Below, one piece after another: positions 14,501 through 26,500 of a stretch of DNA of 64,000 bases. The stretch is from Diadophis punctatus similis. Lineage: Eukaryota; Chordata; Lepidosauria; Squamata; Dipsadidae. The stretch spans positions 43,780,496 to 43,844,495 of the forward strand of contig JALIGW010000003.1 in NCBI GenBank assembly GCA_023053685.1, written 5' to 3'. The notes beneath the pieces were generated by a model. The model had not been told where the DNA came from. It was given only the letters and a program-made list of their open reading frames with translations, and did not search any database. Position 1 is the first letter of the stretch. Each line of letters starts with the position of its first letter. Made by a program: the position numbers and the translations under genes.

Positions 14501-17500
14501 TGCATGTTTGTTTAGAAGTAAGTCCTACTGCCTACAAATAGATTTCAAATTGGAACCAAAATTACATAAGTCAGTGGCTGCATTTATGTTCCTATTCTCA
14601 ATAAGTACAAAGGGATGTGTTAGGACTATGTCCAAACGGTTGGGTTGTTAATATATGATGATGATGTTCGTCCATCATATTCAAAGAGGACCTTGACATC
14701 TATCATCACGGGAATTGGGGATGAGCAAGATGGAATCTGGGAAGAGAGAGTGAGGCTGACTATGCGCACCTCTCCCTCACTTTAATCCAATTCACGCACA
14801 AGTCTTGTTAATATATAAACAGGCCACCAATCTATGTTTGTATATATTTAAGTACTACAACCTTAAATGTATTGCTGTATTCTGATTGGCTGTAGTGTTT
14901 CAAGTTTGCCATAAGAGGGAGCTAGAGATCAGGGTTCGTTCTCTCTACTGATTCATTCGTGATTGACTTTGTGTCTGATAGTGACCTCTATGTGAAGCTC
15001 TGTTACTTTGATAGTATTGAAGTGTTTGTAAAGCTATAATATCTTTATTTGATGTTTAAGACAAAGACAGACTGGTAAGAAAATTATTGTACTTCTTGAT
15101 ATTGACTGACTGAATGTGTGTGACTTGGACTGTTTAATTGGACTGTGCTATTTATCTAAAAGTAAACTATTTTATACACTTTAACGAATCTGTTTGTGAC
15201 TGGATCATTACTCCTATCCACTGGTTGCCAAGCTGAAATACTCTGTTTCTATGTGCATGTCCCTGATAACTCAGGGGTCGCTCTGCACACTCCTTAACAG
15301 GGTGAATATGAATTAGCAGGACCTTCTAAATGCTATGGTGTCTCTTCATATGTCTCATTCCCTTTTCCCACATAAAGATTTCTAATGGCTTACTCTTTGA
15401 TGGTGATTGCGGTAGGGATCTCAGTCCACAGTCGTGCAAATTTCACAGGCATTACTTTCTCCTGTGGATCCCTGTCCACATGTACGTGCAGCATGAGATG
15501 ACAGAAAGAGGCTCGGAGGTCAAAGGGCAACATTTCATCTGCCATGCAGAGAAATATTAGCTCCACACCCAATTGCTTGGAGATTTCTTTAATGGCCAAG
15601 TATTGCCGATCCATGCACATGCGGGCAAACAGCTTCAGTTGGTATCTGTGAAGACAAAAGTAAAGCTGTGAAAAAGAAAGTGCAGTAAGCATGCCTCACC
15701 CTCTGGGAAGGTTCACTCCAGCAAGGAATCACTGGTCCCTCCTTCGTCGGCCAGCCTTGGACTCCTCGCCTCCATGTCAGCCTCGAATGTCGCAGTTCCT
15801 TGCTGTGCTCTCTCGTCCCACCCCTCCGTGAGTCCTTCTCACCACCCATCATCCCACACCCATCTGTGATGACCCCTCCTCCTTCCAGCATGTGGCAACT
15901 CTGAAACAGCACGCAGGGTCTGGCCTCGATAGTCGCCATCTCAGATGTTGACAATAAGGATGCGAAAGTAAAGATTTGTCCAGCTTACAAAGACTATTCA
16001 GTAAGAGACAAAAGCTACTAAATTTGGAAAAAAACAAGTCAACGATCAGACACAAGGAACATAGTTAGGCCACAGGAACCAAAGTATTACCTGTAGTAAC
16101 TCAAAATGTTCTCATCATGGGCATTCCCTGCTCGCGCTTCCTGGGCCAACTGTCGGATGCTTTTCTCATGATGATCATTGTTTCTGTCAGTCCAGGTCAA
16201 CCAGACCTCCTCCTCAGAAAATTCAATACTCAGGTATTCATGAGTCTGAGACATCTCCTTCACAGGTCTCAATCTGAAAAACAAAAATGCTTCCACTCAC
16301 TTTCCAGGAAAAGAAATCACCTAAAGCCATTTAATTCTGAGCTGAGTCAAGTGTGGTGAATTATTCTCTTCCTATCTGCCGCTTTTATCTTTCTTTTAAT
16401 TACTTTTTCTTCCAAAATCATTTAACTGCAAAATAATGGCTACAAAGTCATCTAAGAGTTTAATATTTGGAATATATTGGTTCCTTCCAAGAGAGTATAA
16501 TAAAAAGTACCATATGTAACCAGCATTCTATATATACATTTGAAGGAAAGTTATCTTTATGAAACTTCCCTCTAACATTAAAAAAAAAGGTTTGAAAGGT
16601 AGCCATCTCAGACTTCAGCTCAGTTTCTAACAATCCACAGCCACATTTTGACCACATGAGATCAACTTACATTACTGCATCTCTTCTCAAGAGTATTTTA
16701 ATAAATATATTTTAATATAAATCTGTTGGCCCAGTACATTTATTTTTAAACACTCTGATATAGGCTGAAAATGACTTAGCATTGTCACATCAGGATAGCA
16801 AAAATAGTAGTAGTGGAAGAGGACAGTAGTACAATTGTTCAAAGAAAAAAGGGCACACTGGATACTCACTCAGTTTGGATTAAGATATCAGTGTTCTTGG
16901 GGTCCAGGACACACTTGCAGATCAGCTCTTGCGTTACGGGAATTGCTACATGGTTTGATACACACAAGTCTGATAGATAGTCCAAAAACCTGGAACAGAA
17001 GTAAAGGGTTCAAATTGTCTTTCAAGCAATTTGATGGGCCTTTTAAAAATCCCACATTGCACAAAAGATGTAAAATGAAAAGGGACAACTGACAGGCTCT
17101 CTGTCACACCCTCATCATATGATGGAAAGATGAAGAGTATCAGATCACCTGGTTTTGAGCACCAAAACAAGGCAAAAATCACACTTCATTGATCCTGACT
17201 CTGGCCTAACGGTTTCCAATCCTGATCTGGAATGTAAACTGTCCAGTCTAAAAAAAAACATTGCTTCTGTACTTTTGGTAGTAGGCACACAGAAGGCAGA
17301 AAGGTAGTAAAGAACCAGGTTGCAATGAAGAAGCATCTTAGAAAGAATAACCAACTCAAGAAGACTTTAATTCTTGAGTAGTCCGACTTCAATAATCAGA
17401 GATAATCAGTGCCAACTATGCTAAGGTGAAAATTGGAGTTGCCAGCACTCAAACTAAAGCAATCAGAAGCTGGAACAATTTCTGTAATGCACTGATGTAT

Positions 17501-20500
17501 TTTAATTCAAAGCAGTATAATAGCCCTTGTTTAACAATGGCAATTGGGACTGGCAACTCTGTTCTTGAGTTCTTAAGTAATACAATAATAAAGCACATCA
17601 TGAGACTGCATCAACTTACAATGATAGTTGTGGAAGTCCTGGTTGCCTTTATTAGATGAGTTTTATGTCATCGCAGCATGCAACGGATACGTGACTGCCA
17701 CTTGTGACCTTCTGCCAGCTTCCCTATTGACTCTGCTGGTTAGAAGCCCGCAGCGAAGGTTGCAAATGGCAATCACGGGACCGTGGAATGCTGCAACATC
17801 ATAAATTTAAGTTGCCAAGCACCCACATCACAAACACATGACCATTGGGATGCTGCAACGGCCACATCTACAAAGAAGAGTTGTAAATGTAATGGAATAT
17901 ATGAATGACCTTGGGAAATACTTGAGATACTGCCTAGGAAACAGACAAGAGAGACAGGAGCCCATAGTCACTTAACTGAGAAAGAAACTTAGAAAGGACC
18001 AGCTCTCATGGATCAAACAGTTAAATGTGGAGATGGGAAGTTTCTGTCTTTAGACTTGCAGGATTCTGTGAATGTAGTCTTACAATAAATTAGAATTAGT
18101 TCATTTTATCGTGTTTCCTGTCTGTTTTAGCTGGGTGGGCTGATGTAAGTCCTCCTTGTTCAGCATCATCATAACTTTGAACAGCTGCTGAACAAGTGGG
18201 TGTTCAACAAGGACTACTTGCATTTACTTTCTTGGAAACTGATCCTTTACTTGGACCCGACAATTATTTCTGCTCTGGCAATTGAACCTCAGCTACCAAT
18301 AAGGAACTTTATTCATCTCAGACTTTGGATTGGATCAGGATTAGTATTTTATCTATCAAATGCACTGTAAATGCCACCACTGAGATGTTAATAACTTTAT
18401 CACAGCCTTTATGCCAGTTCACTTTTCTTACAACTAATTACCTGAACACTATTTTGGATTGCCAATTATCCAACAGAGCAAACAAATCAACAATGAGCCT
18501 AAACTCTTAATCTTTAACATAATCTTAATATAATTAAAATCCACACCTAATGTCTTTTGACATAAAGAAACATGCCTGTTAACTACTGCGGAAGAGCTAG
18601 TTTAAAAATATGCAGCCCAATTTGCTCCATTGACCTTAAGTGATACCCACCTGGGTTCACGATTCTTTCGCACCAGACTCACAAATGTTTCCACTTCAGT
18701 TTTGGTTATGTGTTTTTCAAGAAGTTTACGGTTGTTATGCAAGAGGGCAGTGATGGTGTCCTCAGCCAAAATGTCATAGCCAATTTGTGACTGCATCATA
18801 CCAAACTGCTTAGCAATGTGTTCCTGGAAAAAGAGAAATCATATCTGAGTAGAGGAATTCCATGTTAAAATTGTGAGCTAATTTAGCAACTACTGAATAG
18901 CCAAAAATGTGAAGATTTTTCCAAATGATAATGCTGTATATATAACAATTATCTTACATATCATTAAGGAAAAGCAAACCCATAGAACAAATGAAATCTT
19001 AATTGATACACTTTTATACAGATAATTTATTCTTATTAAAATTAAATAGTCCAGAAAAATGTATATTGGACTAATCATGTACTAATCCTCTAAACCAGCG
19101 ATTCTCAACCTGTGGGTCGCGATCCCTTTGGGGGGTCGAATGACCCTTTCACAGGGGTCGCCTAAGACCATCGGAAAACACATATTTCCGATGGTCTTAG
19201 GAACTGAGAGACCGCTCCTCTATCCATCTCCAGGCGGGTCCACCCACATGCAAATAGACTACTGCAAAAAAAAAAATAGGTACCATGGGAATTTCTAAGC
19301 ATGCGCAGAAGCCAAATTTCTGGCACCGCGCATGCGGTGCCATCTTGTTTTCGGCTTTTTTTTTTGCAATTTTGTTTTAAAAAATTCGGCACTGCACATG
19401 CATGCGTGCGCAAATGCCCACAAGGCTGGCTACGCAGCGCAGGAGGAAGCAAACCAGCCGTGAGGTAAGTTAGAACCCACCCCTGAGTTTCCTAATAATT
19501 TTATTATTTTATGGTTGGGGGTCACCACAACATGAGGAACTGTATTAAATGGTCACGGCATTAGGAAGGTTGAGAACCACTGCTCTAAACCAACCATAAA
19601 CCAGCAATATCCATATCCATATTGGTAAATGCTTACCTGGTTCTTGCGGTAATCCTCCTGGGAATGCCTCAGTACCCTATAGCAGAGCCGGAACATGTAT
19701 TGGTAGGGAGCATTCTTCTGGTCAGACAGCTCTTCCAGGCGTACAAGTGGGCCTTCCTCACCCTTTTCCTTAAATGGAGCCTTCAGAATTCCAAAGATCT
19801 ATTTGGCACAGAAAGGATGTTATCAGTCCAACTGAAAAGTGTATTTTGCGGGTGGTGGGGGGATTCCAAACTATCTGGTCTTGATTCTGGAATATTTCAT
19901 ATCTTTTATCTATTGATGAACAAATTTACTTGAGGTTTACTGACTGTAAAATCACTGAGTTCCTTAATCTCATCTGGATGAGGTAAAAAGCCAAGAGGCC
20001 AGATTAACATGTTTCAAAAAACTCCATCAAAGGTAAGAATGAAATGCAACAGGCTTAATCCCAATTCCAAAACAGCTTCAGAACTAGATAGAAGCTGTTT
20101 TAAAAAGTTGTCAAAAAAAGAGGATACAACTTTGAGGCAAGATACTTCTTTTTACAACTGTCTTTCCAAGTATTTATGAATGTGTCTCCAACGGAAGAAT
20201 TACTTCTATGTTATCCTACTCAAGATATCAGCTAATTCCCAGGCCTTTGTTCCATCTGCATCTTGAGATGGAGATCAGCCAGTCTTGAATGGTATAAAGA
20301 CATCCATGATTCTGAGTTTCAGTTCTCTATCTGGTTCTTCTGTGGGACTAGCAGAAACCTGCTCAGAATGGCTTTTATTGTGTTCTCTGTGGACTTGAAG
20401 ACTTCCAGTCCATTTCCTCAAAGGAATGCTTCTCCAATATCCAAGTTGTGTCTTTTTAATTTTACTTTTGAAAATTACCTGTCCTCCTATAATACAGTAA

Positions 20501-23500
20501 GGATGAATAACCTGGTGCCTTCCAGGTGTGTTGAACTTCAAGTTTCAACAATCTCAGCCACCATGGTCAATGGTAAGAGATTATGGTTTCAAATGACTAT
20601 CTCACTTTGAAGAATAGACATGGCACACACTGTGTCTATTCAAACTGAGTTCAGCTAGGAGGAAAAAGTCTTCATTATATTGATTTTTAAAAGTTGAACA
20701 TATTTGAAAAGGCAGCCCTTCATAAACCCTGTCATTTTAGAACAAGTACCATATTTTTCAGAGTATAAGACGCACCGAAGTATAAGACGCACCTTAGTTT
20801 TGGGGGAGGAAAACAAGGGGAAAAGGCCTCTGCCTCCAAGCAATTTGCCAAACAGCAAACAGCAAACAACACAGATGATATACACTGTTTGCTGTGTATT
20901 TCTGTGCATGTGTGCTTGACACATAGAAATAGCAAAGAATTGGAGAAATGTACATTATGCCAGAAAGTTTTCTTAAATGTAGTCACACTAACTCCTCCCA
21001 ATTATTTAAATAGATCTACTCCAAGGTAACTAAACTCTAATACTAAACAGGACATGTTACATTTCAGACTATACTTGTACAGAGCTGTTAAAATTAATTA
21101 AAATTTCTGGAAGTATACATTATTCTCTATTATTTAAAAGAAGATACAATAGCACTGGGCCTCTTCAGAGCAAGCATTTATTTTAAAAAGCTTCTTTATT
21201 TTGTTAAGTTGTCTAGATTTACAGGGATCTCCAACCTTGGCAACTTTAAGACTTGTGGACTTCAACTCCCAGAATTCCACAGCCAGCAAAGCTAACAAAG
21301 CTGTGGAATTCTGGGAGCTGAAGTCCACAAGTCTTAAAGTTGCCAAGGTTGGAGACCCCTGGCTCTAGAACAATAATAAAGCAGTCTTTAAAAAATAAGT
21401 CTAATAATTTGAACATTTTACAGACATTTATAGTTATTCACTTACCCCCTTCCATCCAGTTCAGCAGAAAATAAAAATCTGCATGTCTCTTCCAGCTATC
21501 TGCCTTTTTGCAGTTAGTTTCACTTTCATGTTACCACGTGGCAAACCTAATCAGCTGTAGATCGGGAAACTGCTACTGACTTCCCTCTTCCCTCTTTCCT
21601 GCAAGCTCTTCCCTCTTTCCTGCAAGCTCTTTACAGAGCTCTTCCCTCTTTCCTGCAAGCAGGTAAATTGCTGGAAGACAGAGGCCAAAGGATGGGGGTG
21701 GCTGGGTGGGTGGGGCTGCATTCGGTGTATAAGACGCACCCAAGTTTTCACCCTCTTATTGGGGGTAAAAAGGTGCGTCTTATACTCTGAAATATACGGT
21801 AGGTCAAAAGGTGCAACGTTGCTATTTCTACAATTGATACCTATTTTATCTTATATATCTTGCTACTGGAGTAAACCAGGGGAATTGTCTGCAGTCTTAG
21901 AAAAAAACATTTCATTGCAGAATTGCAGAAATATTCGGGAATACTGAAAACTCTTCACTTAATAATGCAAAGAGCATGCTTATTTTGTTCTGGAGAACAA
22001 ATCACCTGCTTCAGTATGTTCTGTTCCCTCATAAGTTTCTGTCTTTCCCGGTTGGCCTTGGTAATAACAATATCCAAAACAGTTTGACCGTTGTTGGGTA
22101 CATCACTGACAAAAAAAACCAAGTCCTCCAACAGTTGGATGACAAATCTGCCAAAGAAATCATAATTAATTTCATCAGTGAAACACATTGCATAAATCAA
22201 GATCATGCAACAGTTATTTGGACAATAAATAGTTATTTCATAGGAAACAAAAACAACATAAATATTAGTCATGCTTTTTAAATGTTTTGCCTAGGTCTTT
22301 AAAATTCAAAGTTATTTACAATTTGAACTTAACTTTTCAGGATCTACAGCATAAAATTTCATTGTACAAGTCAAAACAATATTTAGACTACATCATAAAT
22401 GTGAACAATATCTTCTTGCAGAACAAAAATTGGATTCTTGCAAAAGGGAGCCATGTACTGTATTAGTCCTTCAGTCTAATTGACTTAATCCCACACAAAT
22501 TGATTATATCTGTCTCTTATATGTCCAGTGTTACAAAATACTTGCTCTTTTTACCTCCGGTCATTCTGACTAAGGAATCCTTCATTCATCTTCTCTACCA
22601 CATTAGCTAGCATGTAGCTGGCATCATTGGCAAAATCCAGGTCTCGGATTTCTGATACTGGAACAGAAACAATGGCAAAAGCCTCTTTGTCTTCTTTGGT
22701 TGGGCAGGTACCAAGCTGAAAAGCAGAATCATATAATCTAGTTCCGTGCATTGCGCAAATGTCTATATTTGCAAACTATATTCTCTACATCATATCCAGA
22801 TAATACTAAATACTAAAAATTAATATTAGATGCTCACTTATCATGAGTCACTTTTAATACCATTTTCTTTAGACAGAAAAGAATGAGGGCAGACAAATAT
22901 AAAATCGATCTAAGAGACAACTGTGGTTCTAATGAGAAAATGGCCAATGAAGAGAATATGAGAGATGACCCATTTCAAAGAATGAACTGTCCTGATGACG
23001 GTGGCAGAGAGCAATGGGAAGTTTTAGGCAGTCTGCAAGGCAAGAAAGAAGCAGCAAGAGGACAATGAATATGCATATATTTCAGATGGTGTGTATTTGA
23101 GAGCTACAGGAGAAGGAAATGAAAATATTTAGGAATGAGCTTGAAAAGAAGGGATGTGAATTGTAGGGTTGTATAACTTGGTTTATGTTTGGGGTCTCAT
23201 ATCCCAGTTCAACTGAGCATTCCGACTTCTTAGAAATTAAAGAAAGCAACATAATCACAAAGTTAGCCATTTCTGAATATGTAACCTCTTGTAAAGGTAC
23301 CTCTGAAAGTTGCTTAAAATTCTAGCTCTAAAATTCTGACTAGATCAAAAAGGGCAGAAACCTCCAATCGGCATTAGTTCCATTAGCAAATAGCTTCCCA
23401 CATTAGTAGGAGTAGCTTCTGATCAAGGAAGAAAGATACCATAAGACGGATGGGCCGCTCCTCATCAATGTCAATGGGTACATTGGTACTCTGGATCCAA

Positions 23501-26500
23501 GTATTGGTGCAGAGGTGACGTAATCGAACATAGGAATTTCTGAAAATGAATAGAGAATTAATATTATTCCTCAACAGACTTTCCATAAGAGCTCATGGCC
23601 ACTTTATAAATGGTAAGCATATAATCTTGACCTTCTGTTTCAGGACTTATTACCAAGTTTATGTACTTTAGTTTTAGGAACAGGATGGAAGACTATAGTA
23701 ATCACTTAGAGTTCAACTCCAAGACTTGAAGCAAATAAAGTTTTAAATTTCAATACTTTTAACACAACTTTACATTTGCAAACTCTGGATTATATCCATT
23801 TCATAACTTACTGGATGTCAGGGATAACCTTTAGTGCACTCATGTCTAATTCCATAAAGATGTAAAAAGGGGAGCTGTGATATTTGAAATGCATATATTA
23901 TTTACTACTTGCAATATCCCAAAGTGCTTCTTGTCCTATTTTCTTGATTCACTTCTGCCTAATGTATCAGAACATGGAAGCTGATAAGTTTATACATGCA
24001 CGGAAGATAAGGAGATGGCGTAAAAAGGTAGATAAATGATTAGAAAAACTAAAATTGAATCAAATCTGAATCCATTCATAGAAAGCAGTCTAACAAGACA
24101 ATATTAGGTCCAAAAGAAATTGAAATGATCCACAAAACTTTCCATTATTCCTCTTCAAAGAGTATTTTTCAAGGACTACTGAAGAACATTAAGAGGGAAG
24201 GAGACCCTTATTCAAGATATTGTAAGCATTCATTTAAATAAATATATCTCTTCCTGCTCTACACTATTGAAGTGCCAACTCCTCCCCAAAGCATATGTGC
24301 TAGTCATTCCCGACTCTAGGGGGCAGTGCTCATCTCCATTTCAAAGCCGAAGAGCCAGCGCTGTCAGAAGACGTCTCCGTGGTCATGTGGCCGGCATGAC
24401 TAAACACCGAAGGCGCATGGAACGCTGTTACCTTCCTACCAAAGGTGGTTCCTATTTTTCTACTTGCATTTTTACATGCTTTCGCACTGCTAGGTTGGCA
24501 GAAGCTGGGACAAGTAACGGGAGCTCACTCCATTACGCAGTTCTAGGGATTCAAACCGCCAAACTGCCGACCTTTCTGATTGACAAGTTTAGCGTCTTAG
24601 CCACTGAGCCACCACGTCCCTTAATCTTTCTCTAGATTGTGCTTATTGTCTCTGTTCCCATTCAGAAAAATAAAGTATTCTGGATGAAGCCACTTACCGG
24701 GGGACAAAGGAATCAGTCTTTTGCAGCGTAGTGGGATCCAGTTCAAAAAGGGATGCTATATCATTACCATGAGGCACAGCTACAAGCCGGTACTTGATCT
24801 TTTCACCTGTGAATCTCCGACCAACACGATTGGTTCCTGCCTGCCACAAAATAAGGAGATTTTAGTTCTGTTAGCAGGACCACAAAAGTCCATGCCCACC
24901 ACAATGACCAACACTGCTTCATGGAACCTTTGAGGGGAGGTTCCAAATTCTCCAGCCTTGTTCAGAAATACTCATTTTCTCTACTGCTTAAATAATTACA
25001 ACTTCTAGTTTCTTTTTTTAACAGGCACTAATCTAGTATATAGTAGATGAACTGGAACTCCAATCAACATAGAAAACATGTATTAAGATAATTAAGTCAA
25101 TTCATTTTAAGAGCATAAAAACGTTTAATATCCTTAATGAAGGAATTGTTAACATGGGGTATTCCAACACTATATTCGAAGATCCTTATAAATAAGTAAT
25201 ATCCACCTTAACAATAGTCTTTAATTATGTACAAAAATGCTGATTTGGCATTGTCCAAAACATATTTCAACAATGTGAAGGATTTTTCCTGCTATCACAT
25301 TCAGACCAAATTGTGACATCAAATGCTGTTTTAATTTTAAATATTGCCAGTGTACATTTGTAGACAATCCAATCCTCCTATAATAACTTGATTGGTAATT
25401 CACAAGTATGAATAACTCAAGGCAGCTTACCAAGGGCTTGGACTCTCCTGCCTCTCCCTTGTAACCAGGGTTTTCCTGAGAAATTAAAGAAAAAATATCA
25501 AGATTTAAAAAAAAAGAACTAAAATCAATTGATCTTGATTATTTGAAATCCTAAAAAGCAGCCTATCTATCTTAATTTTTTCTCTGAAACTGGAACTAAA
25601 GATCAGAATGAACGGATGACTCAGGTGATAGGGAATATCTTCTTTTTCCTTTCTAACTTCCGTTTAGTACCTTTGTAATATGCTGAGAATATTTGGCAAC
25701 TAGTACAAATGGTCGCTGGAGAAATTCTACTATGCTCAAAACTAAAATGGCTTCAGTTAAACCACCCTGCCTCAAATCTGATTGCTTATAGTTTTCACAA
25801 CACAAGAATATAAATTGACGTAAACCTTATGCTTCTCATCAAACCTGAGCTTGAACACAAAACTGAATGCTTCCCCAGTACTCTTCGTGGAAAAAAAAAA
25901 AACTAGGGTATGAAACAAGAACCTTTGTGTGAGTGGGTGTATCATAACATATGTTGATAGTTTAGTAGCCCATGCTTATAGAATATGATTTTAGTCATAT
26001 TCAGTGGAACTTTCCTAATAGATACAGAAAGTGTGACAGGAACATACCCATTCATATTTTAAGAAAGATCTGTATATGAACTCCTTCTGTCTCTCTCTTA
26101 ACAATACTTAAAGAAGGATTAAAGTAATTTCTCTCTCTATGTATTCCATAATGCATTATTCATATTTTATAATTCAATGAAACAACTTGGGGAAAAATAA
26201 TTTCTCTCCCCAAATTAAATGGACATTTAGCCAGAAAATCAACCTTATCTAAGGAAGTCTGTTGCACTGCTTTAGAATCAAAGTAGTGGCAATCAGCCGG
26301 CAGCTGTTCACATTTCTGAATCCAGTCTGATTATTATGTCTTTCAGAGATTGATACCATCTTCCTTCAAGGAGAAATTTGTCAGCTGATGGACTCAATCA
26401 GCCTTCCTTTTCCTTGTTAAATGTCAAAAGCCAAGACAGGCAAGGGACACACATATTAATGGTTATTGAATTAGTCCCAGGACCATGTAACTCATTTAGT

